From Promethearchaeota archaeon (GTDB taxonomy: Archaea > Asgardarchaeota > Lokiarchaeia > Sigynarchaeales > SOKP01): a stretch of 21,068 nucleotides of DNA. The stretch covers positions 1 through 21,068 of the forward strand of contig JAHPYY010000217.1 of NCBI GenBank assembly GCA_019058515.1. The letters run 5' to 3'. A model generated the notes under the pieces. The model did not search any database. It had not been told where the DNA came from and saw nothing but the letters and a program-made list of their open reading frames with translations. The position numbers and the translations under genes were made by a program. Shown here piece after piece: positions 7,303-14,638 of this stretch (positions are counted from its first letter, which is position 1; every line of letters starts with the position of its first letter).

Positions 7303-7743
7303 ATGTCAAAAACTAAGAAAAAAGCAAACGAAAAACCCTTTAATCCCGAAATACTAGTGTTTTGCTGTAATTGGTGTAGCTACGCAGGTGCTGATTTAGC
7401 TGGAGTAAGCAGGTTCCAATATCCTCCTACCATTCGAATTATTCGAGTCATGTGCTCAGGAAGAGTAGATCCTTCATTCGTTCTTAAGGCCCTAAAAGAT
7501 GGAGCTGACGGAGTTCTCATTTCTGGGTGTCACATCGGAGATTGCCATTACATTTCGGGCAACGAGTATACGAAGGAACGATTCGAACGATTGCACAACA
7601 TCGTGATTAAGCAGCTTGGAGTGGACCCCGAGCGAATTCGGTTGGAATGGGTCTCTGCAAGCGAAGGAAAGCGATTTGCTGAAGTAATAACTGAATTTAC
7701 CAACACTATTAAAAAACTCGGACCTTTTGATCCTAATAAATAA
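7303..7743 (+). CDS. mvhD: MvhD [2Fe-2S] electron-transfer subunit, cysteine form
   Basis: This 146-residue protein has the full MvhD pattern: CCNWCSYAGADLAGVSRFQY, then CSGR, then GCHIGDCHY, with conserved C22, C25, C51, C76 and C81. MvhD links an electron donor such as hydrogenase, formate dehydrogenase or an FrhB-type module to the HdrA flavin. It lies 19 bases after the double HdrA, and a GAGGT site at 7291-7295 lies seven bases before its ATG. It is the all-cysteine counterpart of the Sec form at 762-1223, and its donor may be the FrhB-like protein of the same cluster. The first 15 residues are lysine-rich and probably flexible. Expression in one unit with the double HdrA is likely. Confidence 0.93.
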   Translation: MSKTKKKANEKPFNPEILVFCCNWCSYAGADLAGVSRFQYPPTIRIIRVMCSGRVDPSFVLKALKDGADGVLISGCHIGDCHYISGNEYTKERFERLHNIVIKQLGVDPERIRLEWVSASEGKRFAEVITEFTNTIKKLGPFDPNK

Positions 7744-7884
7744 TTAAATTCTCCCCTTTATTATCTATCTCGTATTTTAACTAAGATATTATTCGAAATT
7801 CAAATTCAATTTCAAAAGCTCGAGATAAATATGGTTGAAAACAAATCCTCTTATTTTATTGACCCCAAATCCTGCCCCAAAATT
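7744..7884. terminator. Convergent intergenic region, probable bidirectional termination
   Basis: This 141-base gap separates two converging genes. It holds a pyrimidine-rich stretch just after mvhD (TTAAATTCTCCCC) and a short inverted repeat TATCTCG/CGAGATA (7766-7772 and 7821-7827). Archaeal terminators need little more than U-tracts, so the exact sites are uncertain. Confidence 0.25.
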
Positions 7885-8868
7885 CTACAAGAAAACGGGA
7901 TTAGAATTTATTTCTTCTTTCTTCAGCCACATTTTATCAATTAATATGAAAACTATCATAATCACGATTTGAATAATCTCAGATGCTAAAGTTGTTGGAA
8001 AAAACTCAAAACTAATATTTCCTATTGTATGCAATAATGCAGTAGCTAAAACACTTCCCTTTGTGCGATTATAGAGCCAAGTGAGAATAACTGCAATCTT
8101 TATAGTGTTGAGCATAAATAATAAAAGCTGAATTGGTGACTGGTAGGAGGGTAAATAAACAGGCAAGTGCCATATTCCCCAAATAAATCCCAAAATTAAA
8201 CTTGATATCAATGGTGAAAACTTCGATTGCAATTTTTGCAACGCAAAACCACGCCACCCTGGTTCTTCGTTTGTACCACCCCCATAGAAAAAAGTGTAGA
8301 GAAACGTGAAAATAATTAATCCAAAGAGCTCAAATCCACTGGGTAAACTTAACCAATCAGCGGTTTGACCAAATAACAAAGTAATAACGATACCAATTAA
8401 ATGACATACTGGCAATAATAATATAGCTATAAGATAGTATATAAAATGACCTTTTGGTTTAATAAACGATTGGAAGACATTTTGTGTATCTTCTTTACGA
8501 GAAAAACTAGCTAAAATAATAAATGCTGGTAATAAGCCCAGCATAAAGGATACGATTATTGCATCTATCGAAAAGGATAAAAAGTTCAATTGATAATTAA
8601 TCATAAAGATAAGTGCGGCACCAATCCAGATAATTATGAATAGAATCCATGCAATTAGAGAGCGTTCTTTTTCCTGCTTCACTCCGGTAAATTGAGTGAC
8701 TATAAGCGCAGAATACGCTGGTGCATAAATACCTATAAAGATAAGACTTATAGTAAATAAATTAGGGTATAAAATATAAGGTACAAATAAGGTCCATGAA
8801 ATTAAAAAAGTAAAAAGAAAGAAGAAAACCAAAGGGTTTTGTTTGATATAAGAAATTAATTTTTGCAT
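7885..8868 (-). CDS. CPBP family intramembrane metalloprotease (CAAX protease-like)
   Basis: This 327-residue, very hydrophobic protein has about eight membrane segments. It carries the signature motifs of the CPBP/Abi family: EEPGWRG (E201, E202, R206), a FIWGIWHLP segment with H234, and a later LHTIGN with H280 and N284. These glutamates and histidines form the intramembrane catalytic site in the type II CAAX prenyl protease Rce1 and relatives. Prokaryotic members cleave membrane proteins or peptides, and the substrate here is unknown. It stands alone on the minus strand, converging on the Hdr cluster, and shows no link to it. The family call is firm; the role is open. Confidence 0.88.
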   Translation of the reverse strand: MQKLISYIKQNPLVFFFLFTFLISWTLFVPYILYPNLFTISLIFIGIYAPAYSALIVTQFTGVKQEKERSLIAWILFIIIWIGAALIFMINYQLNFLSFSIDAIIVSFMLGLLPAFIILASFSRKEDTQNVFQSFIKPKGHFIYYLIAILLLPVCHLIGIVITLLFGQTADWLSLPSGFELFGLIIFTFLYTFFYGGGTNEEPGWRGFALQKLQSKFSPLISSLILGFIWGIWHLPVYLPSYQSPIQLLLFMLNTIKIAVILTWLYNRTKGSVLATALLHTIGNISFEFFPTTLASEIIQIVIMIVFILIDKMWLKKEEINSNPVFL

Positions 8869-9002
8869 AATGGATAACTATTTGTTTTTATCCTTTGATA
8901 ATAACCAATTATTTTTAAATCTATAGAAATTACCCAAGACGATTCTAAATTCTATTCAAGTGTTTCACTTAAATAGCAATGTTTAAACTTAAATTGAATA
9001 AG

Positions 9003-9317
9003 TTATAGATTTATCGTAATAAGAAATATATGTTGAGTTAAGGGCAGAATTAACATTTTTAAAAAAAAATAGCTAGGATTAAAATCTGACCTTCTCATTC
9101 CTAGGCGATCCAAGGTGAAGATTCTGTATCCGTGCTTCTCCGTATTTTCTATAAAGATGGCCTCTAATAGCGATCTTGGGGAACCGTGAAAATATAAAAC
9201 GGGAATTCCCTGAGGTTTTCCAACATCATGGTAAGAAACCTTCCTCGCGTCCTTAAGAGTAAAGTACTTAGTTTCTATTTCGGTAGGTCGATCCAAAATT
9301 TTATCCATCCTTCTCAC
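9003..9317 (-). pseudogene. Truncated alpha/beta-hydrolase gene (N-terminal fragment)
   Basis: The first 75-80 residues match the N-terminus of the alpha/beta-hydrolase fold: a VLYFHGSPRSLLEA oxyanion-type HG motif and TLDRLGMRRSDF, which corresponds to the family's DRPGxGxSD. After SDFNP the similarity stops and about 25 unrelated residues lead to the stop codon. A full enzyme needs about 260-300 residues with a nucleophile serine, aspartate and histidine, none of which is present. Either GTG at 9317 or ATG at 9308 could have been the start. The break falls near an A-run at about 9060-9069. It is most likely a decaying remnant of a deleted gene and the protein is unlikely to be active. Confidence 0.65.
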
Positions 9318-9350
9318 TTAAGTAACTATGATTAATTAATAAACTTAAAG

Positions 9351-9371
9351 AATACAACAATTAGTTGTATT
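9351..9371. repeat. Perfect 8-bp inverted repeat, possible operator
   Basis: AATACAAC and GTTGTATT flank a five-base spacer AATTA. It lies about 40 bases upstream of the hydrolase remnant's start and about 285 bases upstream of the HdrA-like gene. Its symmetry fits a dimeric regulator's binding site, but no second copy was seen in the window. Confidence 0.35.
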
Positions 9372-9590
9372 TAGCTATTTTTGAGATTTAGAAATTACCG
9401 TTTTTCAAAAAAAACCTTCCGATAATTTCGATTTCCGATCAATTGAAAGTTATATGTGATGGTAACCGAACGAATTCTACCTAATCGATCGGACAATACC
9501 GACATTTTTGACCAGATCGATAATTCATCCAAAATAAATGTTGGGATCCGATCACAAATCACTGATTATTTGATCATTTTAAGACAAAGA

Positions 9591-9599
9591 TTTATATTT
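9591..9599 (+). promoter_or_regulatory. TATA-box candidate for the HdrA-like paralogue
   Basis: TTTATATTT would set a transcription start near 9620-9625, giving a leader of about 30 bases before the ATG at 9656. No good Shine-Dalgarno site precedes that ATG. Confidence 0.3.
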
Positions 9600-9655
9600 G
9601 TAAGACTCAATATTATTTACACAAATAAAAGTTTACGTAAAAGTCGAGTAAAATT

Positions 9656-11356
9656 ATGTTATCTCTTAGGGAGAATGAAGATTTTGAAGGTTCTGTACTA
9701 GTTATAGGTGGTGGTATAGCAGGTATACAATCTTCGTTAAATTTAGTCCACGAAGGATTTAAAGTCTACTTAGTAGAAAGGTCTCCAACGATTGGGGGAA
9801 GAGTAGCCCAACATTACAAGTTATTTCCTTCCAACACGAGTTCTGTTAACTTTTTAGTGCCCAAATCATTAGAATTATATCATAATCCTAATATTGAAAT
9901 CCTAACAAAAACAGATGTAAAAGAGATCTACGGTAAGTTAGGTAATTATCGCATCGAGCTGAAAACTCGTCCTCGGTTTATAGATCCGACTAAATGTAAA
10001 GGATGCGGCGACTGCGTAAAAAAATGCCCCAAAATCGAAACCCCTGACCTGTTTAACATGAATTTAAGCAAGAGAAAATCTGTGTATATTCCGTTTCCTC
10101 ACGCGATACCTCCGACTTATATTATTGATCCCAATTTATGCTTGAAATTAACTAAGAATGTATGTGGTACATGCCAGAAGAATTGTAAAGCTGAAGCGAT
10201 AAATTTTGAAGAGAAATCTAAAAAGAAAACAATTGAAGTGGGAGCTGTTGTTGTAGCCACAGGATTTGATATGCTAAATAAAGAATACTTACACAGTTTG
10301 GGATATCCGTTTGAAAATATCGTAACTTCGTTAGAATTCGAAAGAATTTTATCTGATTCAGGTCCTTTTGATGGAGCATTAGTAAGGCCGAGTGATGGCG
10401 AGAATCCGCATACTATAGCATTTATACAATACGATAAGTTAGATTCATTTCAGAATTTTGCCAAGATCGATATATTATATACCTCAAAACAAGTTGTGAA
10501 TGCAAAGGAAAGGCTAAAGGATTTAAGATGTATTATCATTCGCGATGACAGGTTATTTGAAGATACCAAAGCCTTCAAGTTTGCTTCCGAATTTCAAGAA
10601 GGATCCGACATTAATTACATTAACGGAAGCATTTCCCCAATATATGAAGACCCCGAAACCAAGGATTTGATAATAACCTATAAAAATCTGAAGGATAAGA
10701 GTACAAATAAAATTCGGGTGAATTTAGGCGTTTTATCTTGTCCTATTTATCCTTCTGATGGTACTGAAAGGTTAGCATACAAACTAAAAATCTCGACAGA
10801 TTCGTATGGATATTTAGAAGGGAGTGCTTTAAAAGGGGTACTTCCTTGCGGGTCCTGTACTAAACCAATGAATATAACAGATACAATTGATATGGCGAAC
10901 ACCGTGTCTCATGAAATATCAATATTATTAGAGGATGCAAAGTACAAGGAAATCGATCCTTTAACAGTTCAAAGAGAGGTACCTTCAGATCTCGACATGT
11001 TAACTCAAGAATTCGTATATCAAAACTTTTTCAAAGAACTAGAAGTCAACCACGAAAAATGTATTGGCTGTGGAAGTTGTTTCGAAGCGTGTCCTCACGG
11101 TGCTATTGAAATGAAAGAAATAACGCTGGAATACGAGGATTTCAGTATGTTAACTAAAAAATCTACAATAAATAGCAAAAAGTGCAAAGAGTGTGGTATA
11201 TGTTTTGTTGAGTGTCCTAATGGCGCAATTTACTCAAAATACTGCGATATAGATAACCTTGAAGTAATGAAACGGGCATTTTTCTTCGAAAAAATTAAGC
11301 AAATTGTAACCGATAAGCATAAAATCGATTCGAGTTTATTCGCAGCTCACCCTTAG
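9656..11356 (+). CDS. Cysteine-depleted HdrA paralogue (flavin domain plus ferredoxins)
   Basis: This 566-residue protein aligns along its whole length with the first half of the double HdrA at 4197, followed directly by a C-terminal ferredoxin. The FAD motif VLVIGGGIAGI is kept (residues 15-25). So are the inserted ferredoxin (C114-C124, C170-C177) and the C-terminal ferredoxin (C469-C479, C510-C520). The HdrA cluster motif has changed: LDKTFPTNDCSLC in the paralogue is YKLFPSNTSSVNF here (about residues 54-66), with both cysteines gone. The segment that carries C250, C263, C267 and C268 in the paralogue has no cysteine here (about 255-280). The middle CHCG module and second flavin domain are absent. 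It may still move electrons between FAD and ferredoxin clusters but probably lacks the HdrA-specific cluster. The frame is intact over 1.7 kb, which argues against simple decay. Confidence 0.85.
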   Translation: MLSLRENEDFEGSVLVIGGGIAGIQSSLNLVHEGFKVYLVERSPTIGGRVAQHYKLFPSNTSSVNFLVPKSLELYHNPNIEILTKTDVKEIYGKLGNYRIELKTRPRFIDPTKCKGCGDCVKKCPKIETPDLFNMNLSKRKSVYIPFPHAIPPTYIIDPNLCLKLTKNVCGTCQKNCKAEAINFEEKSKKKTIEVGAVVVATGFDMLNKEYLHSLGYPFENIVTSLEFERILSDSGPFDGALVRPSDGENPHTIAFIQYDKLDSFQNFAKIDILYTSKQVVNAKERLKDLRCIIIRDDRLFEDTKAFKFASEFQEGSDINYINGSISPIYEDPETKDLIITYKNLKDKSTNKIRVNLGVLSCPIYPSDGTERLAYKLKISTDSYGYLEGSALKGVLPCGSCTKPMNITDTIDMANTVSHEISILLEDAKYKEIDPLTVQREVPSDLDMLTQEFVYQNFFKELEVNHEKCIGCGSCFEACPHGAIEMKEITLEYEDFSMLTKKSTINSKKCKECGICFVECPNGAIYSKYCDIDNLEVMKRAFFFEKIKQIVTDKHKIDSSLFAAHP

Positions 11357-11390
11357 GATCGAGTTTGAACCCCCAAATCTTCAAACCATC

Positions 11391-11398
11391 TTTTTTTT
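11391..11398 (+). terminator. U-tract terminator after the HdrA-like paralogue
   Basis: A run of eight T follows ACCATC, 35 bases after the stop codon. Archaeal RNA polymerase terminates at such U-tracts without needing a hairpin. The same ACCATC plus T-run follows the gene ending at 13846. Confidence 0.5.
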
Positions 11399-11528
11399 CT
11401 AGATCTTAACGAGACGAAAAAATATATTATATAGTTCAATATTTTAAGTTAGGATCTACAATGTGTTTTTGGCATAAAAATAAAATTCTATTGTAATTTT
11501 AATCAAACCTTTAGCAAGTTGAAAGTTA

Positions 11529-12113
11529 TTGTGGGCTAATGATTACTACGATCAATTAATGAATAAAATCAAAAAGGAACGCCAGAATAAAACTGAATCT
11601 AATGAATTACCATCCGAAAAATTAAATCTACATAAAAATAACAATCATATAATGTCAGAAAGTGAAAAATTATCGAATCTCGAGCGTGACCTCGATTTTT
11701 TTCAAGATTTACTAAGTTTAATTCAAAGTGGAGCAACTGGATTCGAACTAGCGTACTATGTGGAAAGTCACCATTACATTAAAAAGTTAATTAACGACGG
11801 AATATTGTTCTACAACACTTTTATAGAAATTGGAGAAAACGAGTTTCTTAAGGCTCCCGACACCAAAAAAGTAGATTTCAAGAGCTTTAAAACGATAGAA
11901 GACACAGAAAAGCATGTATTTATGATATGGATAAACGATCAAATCGCTTACATCGAAAAAGCTCTAGATCGTCAACGAAATTACATGAAATACAAGGAAA
12001 TGAAAATGAGAATGGAACCACACGCATCGTCAGAGAAATGTGGTTTCTGTGGAGCTGTAATAAAGGATAGAGATCAAAGATTTTGCGAAACATGTGGTTC
12101 TAAGCTAGACTAA
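11529..12113 (+). CDS. Unrecognised soluble protein with C-terminal zinc ribbon
   Basis: The protein is 194 residues from TTG at 11529, or 184 from the in-frame ATG at 11559. The better start is unclear and neither has a convincing Shine-Dalgarno site. The N-terminal 50 residues are charged and low in complexity. Residues 45-165 are predicted by eye to be helical and acidic, with no motif I recognise. The C-terminus ends in CGFCGAVIKDRDQRFCETCG (C171, C174, C186, C189), a standard zinc ribbon of the zinc-ribbon_2 type. Zinc ribbons of this kind are common at the ends of archaeal proteins of unknown role and may bind protein or nucleic acid. It stands alone between an HdrA-like gene and a membrane protein. 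No function is assigned. Confidence 0.72.
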   Translation: MWANDYYDQLMNKIKKERQNKTESNELPSEKLNLHKNNNHIMSESEKLSNLERDLDFFQDLLSLIQSGATGFELAYYVESHHYIKKLINDGILFYNTFIEIGENEFLKAPDTKKVDFKSFKTIEDTEKHVFMIWINDQIAYIEKALDRQRNYMKYKEMKMRMEPHASSEKCGFCGAVIKDRDQRFCETCGSKLD

Positions 12114-12186
12114 TTTAATTTTTTTAGTAGTAAACTTATCTTGACATATTAATTTTCAATTAAATTCTCCTGTCTTTCTCCTTATT

Positions 12187-12208
12187 ATGGTTTTTTATAA
12201 TAAACCAT
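12187..12208 (+). terminator. Hairpin, possible transcription terminator
   Basis: A perfect 7-bp stem ATGGTTT/AAACCAT with an eight-base AT loop lies 74 bases after the zinc-ribbon gene. The T6 run at 12191-12196 overlaps its 5' arm. It could help end transcription of the upstream gene. Confidence 0.3.
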
Positions 12209-12446
12209 GGTTGGACAACAACTACAAATATCCGTGCTTGGACATTCTATACAGTTTGCTCCACAAGGACTAGAGTTAGTTGTCTAATTTCAATGAAAAT
12301 TAAAATAGCGAAAAAATGTTAAAGAATCTATAACTCTAAATTTTGTTCTATAGTAGTAATCTAAAGCTTTCAATATTTAGAGTTAACAAATGATTATTAG
12401 ATTCAACAACTATTTTTCAAGAAAAGGAAAATATTAGTCTACTAAT

Positions 12447-12456
12447 CCTTTAAATA
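12447..12456 (+). promoter_or_regulatory. BRE/TATA candidate for the 2TM-repeat gene
   Basis: CCTTTAAATA matches an archaeal TATA box (TTTAAATA) with a short upstream element. It predicts a start near 12480 and a leader of about 20 bases before the ATG at 12503. Confidence 0.4.
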
Positions 12457-12502
12457 GAAAGGTTATCTATGTAGAAATAACAATCAACACAACTTTCTAA
12501 AA

Positions 12503-13846
12503 ATGACAGTTAAAATAGGTAAAACAGAATCTATAACTCCAAATGGTCCAACTGGAACAATTCATAACAATATTACGAAGATAATTACAATACTACATAT
12601 TTTTATATACAGTGCTGTTAATGGACTTTTAATTCTTATTTGGTTATCGACTCTAGCATTAACACAAGCAACTTTCTTTTGGCCATTCTATCCCATCGTT
12701 GGATGGGGTATTGCTCTTGGATTACATCTACTAAGTTCTTTAATGTACTACGATTTGGTCCCTACATTGAAAAGGGTAAAACAAAAAGGTGCTTTAGGTA
12801 TATCTTTCCTATTTCATTTTTTCATCTATACAATGGTTAATCTTATCATTTTGATACCAGATATTGTCATTCTTGGGGGAAGATATTTTTACTGGCCATT
12901 GTCCATGTGGGGGATAGCGATGGGTTTTCATGCTTTAATTTTCTTCACATGGGATAACCTTTTAGAAATAGAACAGGTAAGAATGAGAAACAAATATGAT
13001 AATTACGGAGAAGAGAAAATTAAATTATTGGCTAAATCTAGACTTTCCAATCTTTGGTTTTTATTAGCACATATTGTGTATTTTACAATAGTTACAACGG
13101 TACTTTATATTTGGGTTGTTCCAATCCTTAATTTTGAGATTACACAAAGATTAAATTCGGGTATAATTCTATGGGGAATTTTACTGGGGATTCACATAAT
13201 TGCTTATTATTTATTTTCCTACAATGATACAATTCAATCCGTAACGAAAGGATTAATTATACATATCGTATTGTATGCAGTGGTCAATATCTATGAAATT
13301 TATGCTTGGCAAAATCAATCAATTACAGAATTAGCTTTCCCTGTATATTCAATAGTTCCTTGGGGTATTGTCTTAAGTTTTCATATAATTATTACTTTAT
13401 TATGGGAGAGGCTAATAAACAGTGCCATAGCTAAAATAAATCGCCAATACAGAGTCTTGGACCGAATTGATTTGCGCTCTAAAGCACGAAAATTAATTTT
13501 CTGGCAATGCTCATTTATTACTCATGTTGCAGTGTATATAACAGGGATAATTTTAATCGCTATAACATTTTCCATATTCAGTATTGATATGAGGCTTTTG
13601 GTCCACCCTGCAATGGGGTGGATAATTGGTTTAGCAATTCATTTCTCAATTTCATTCGTTTTTGTCAAAAACATTAAAAGCTTCTGGAAGGGGACACTTA
13701 CAATTCATTTAATTACATTCTTATTTGTGAATACTTATTTAGTTATTCTCAATATCATGTTAGGGGGATTTCTTTGGAGTGCTATAGCTATTTTTGGGTG
13801 GGGTATTGGCTTAGGAATTCATGCAATTTTAACCTATGTCAGATGA
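12503..13846 (+). CDS. Twelve-helix membrane protein built of six 2TM-domain repeats with paired histidines
   Basis: This 447-residue protein consists of six tandem helical hairpins of the 2TM-domain type. Each begins with a histidine at the head of the first helix and ends with a histidine at the tail of the second: H32/H75, H105/H143, H190/H231, H254/H294, H341/H380 and H402/H440. A glycine-tryptophan pair (GWG, WG or GW) stands shortly before each second histidine, as in VGWGIALGLH and FGWGIGLGIH. Hydrophilic linkers separate the hairpins, the longest at 151-182 and 303-334. In a hairpin the two histidines lie on the same membrane face and could bind a metal or haem. Bacterial 2TM domains usually occur singly, often attached to sensor proteins. 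No catalytic domain is fused here. A promoter precedes it and a T12 terminator follows. Function unknown. Confidence 0.8.
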   Translation: MTVKIGKTESITPNGPTGTIHNNITKIITILHIFIYSAVNGLLILIWLSTLALTQATFFWPFYPIVGWGIALGLHLLSSLMYYDLVPTLKRVKQKGALGISFLFHFFIYTMVNLIILIPDIVILGGRYFYWPLSMWGIAMGFHALIFFTWDNLLEIEQVRMRNKYDNYGEEKIKLLAKSRLSNLWFLLAHIVYFTIVTTVLYIWVVPILNFEITQRLNSGIILWGILLGIHIIAYYLFSYNDTIQSVTKGLIIHIVLYAVVNIYEIYAWQNQSITELAFPVYSIVPWGIVLSFHIIITLLWERLINSAIAKINRQYRVLDRIDLRSKARKLIFWQCSFITHVAVYITGIILIAITFSIFSIDMRLLVHPAMGWIIGLAIHFSISFVFVKNIKSFWKGTLTIHLITFLFVNTYLVILNIMLGGFLWSAIAIFGWGIGLGIHAILTYVR

Positions 13847-13851
13847 CCATC

Positions 13852-13863
13852 TTTTTTTTTTTT
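13852..13863 (+). terminator. U-tract terminator after the 2TM-repeat gene
   Basis: A run of twelve T follows ACCATC, only five bases after the stop codon. It is the strongest U-tract in the window. Confidence 0.6.
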
Positions 13864-13977
13864 ATCTTTCTCTCTTCACCTTAAGTACATTTTATTGTAT
13901 TTTTTTATATTCATTCTAATAATGAATTTGAGCTAAGATAGATTTTAATGGTAGTGTTGCTTAATAATCGTAATTTT

Positions 13978-13983
13978 AAGGAG
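13978..13983 (+). promoter_or_regulatory. Shine-Dalgarno site that decides the DUF3795 start
   Basis: AAGGAG lies ten bases before ATG 13994 but only one base before the in-frame GTG at 13985. The ATG is therefore the likely start. Confidence 0.55.
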
Positions 13984-13993
13984 TGTGATAATA

Positions 13994-14455
13994 ATGGATA
14001 ATCCAATTGCTATATGTGGGTTAAGATGTGATAAATGTGATCTCTTTTTAGTAGACGAAGATAAAAAAATCGCTCAAGGGGTGTTAGGCTGGTTCAAGAA
14101 CGAAGGTTGGAGACCTGAATCGATGACAGTTGAAGAATTCATGCAAGAAGGAAAATTTTGTATGGGTTGTAGAAGCGACCGCAAGGCAACTGGACAAATT
14201 CCCCAATCAGTTCAAGATTTTATAGAAGAACAGCTTAACGTAAGAAAAATATACCAGGAAACTTACAATTTACTTTCACAACGACACCTTCATTGGAGCG
14301 CTAATTGTGATCTTGTAGCTTGTTGCGTTGATGAAAAAAAACTCGATTCCTGCCATGAATGCGATGAATTTGTGTGTGAAAAGCTCGAAAAATGGAAAAA
14401 AAGCGGTGAAAAGTACGCTGAAGGAGTAGAGCTTCTAAGATCTCTAAAAAAGTAG
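13994..14455 (+). CDS. DUF3795 cysteine-rich protein
   Basis: This 153-residue protein has the DUF3795 pattern: CGLRCDKCDLF at the start (C8, C12, C15), FCMGCRSDR (C56, C59), then HWSANCDLVACCVDEK (C105, C110, C111) and CHECDEFVCEKL (C120, C123, C128). The eleven cysteines suggest zinc or iron-sulfur binding. The family is widespread in anaerobic archaea and bacteria and has no established biochemical role. The ATG is preferred over a GTG three codons earlier because of the Shine-Dalgarno spacing. It has its own upstream region after a strong terminator and is probably monocistronic, with no visible link to the Hdr genes. Confidence 0.85.
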   Translation: MDNPIAICGLRCDKCDLFLVDEDKKIAQGVLGWFKNEGWRPESMTVEEFMQEGKFCMGCRSDRKATGQIPQSVQDFIEEQLNVRKIYQETYNLLSQRHLHWSANCDLVACCVDEKKLDSCHECDEFVCEKLEKWKKSGEKYAEGVELLRSLKK

Positions 14456-14605
14456 GATATTGACCAATAGATCTTTATTAGATAAATTAGTATAAAGACA
14501 AGAATCAATGATCTATTAGTTTTCATTAAATTCATGTAAGTTGCTTTAGTTTATATTACTTTTTTAAGCACTCCACTCTGAAAACTGTAATTTATGGTCT
14601 ACATT

Positions 14606-14617
14606 ATTTTTATAATT
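14606..14617 (+). promoter_or_regulatory. TATA-box candidate that supports the ATG 14639 start
   Basis: TTTTTATAATTG is centred about 28 bases before the ATG at 14639, as expected for a leaderless archaeal transcript. It lies downstream of the in-frame ATG at 14594, which argues against that earlier start. Confidence 0.4.
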
Positions 14618-14638
14618 GCATTTTCTTTAAATCCTAAT

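Larger units (their letters stand above)
9318..9655. other. 338-base region without a convincing gene, between divergent genes
   Basis: The region separates the hydrolase remnant (-) from the HdrA-like paralogue (+). It contains a perfect inverted repeat at 9351-9371, a TTGAAAGTT at 9443-9451, six GATC sites between about 9437 and 9576, and a TATA-like TTTATATTT at 9591-9599. A GTG-started frame of 81 codons at 9456-9701 has no family features and runs into the next gene, so I do not count it as coding. Confidence 0.5.
12114..12502. other. 389-base region without a gene: terminator-like sequence, hairpins, promoter
   Basis: After the zinc-ribbon gene there is a T7 run (about 12119-12125), then pyrimidine-rich sequence. 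A hairpin ATGGTTT/AAACCAT follows (12187-12193 with 12202-12208). Next to it lies a possible 77-base folded element (12211-12287) closed by a 9-bp helix. A promoter-like CCTTTAAATA occurs at 12447-12456. No open frame with protein-like features was found. Confidence 0.5.

Noticed and set aside
7831..7944. 37-codon plus-strand frame overlapping the end of the CPBP protease gene
   Set aside because: Short, with no motif, and a third of its length or more is antisense to a real coding region.
9437..9576. Six GATC sites in about 140 bases as a methylation or replication-control site
   Set aside because: No archaeal origin features (ORB repeats, cdc6 gene) are present and the spacing is irregular.
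9456..9701. GTG-started 81-codon frame before the HdrA-like paralogue
   Set aside because: It has no recognisable motif, overlaps the paralogue's start in another frame, and the paralogue is clearly the real gene.
14466..14517. AATAGATC/GATCTATT inverted repeat as a terminator
   Set aside because: The arms are 36 bases apart with AT-rich sequence between and no T-run, so chance is likely.
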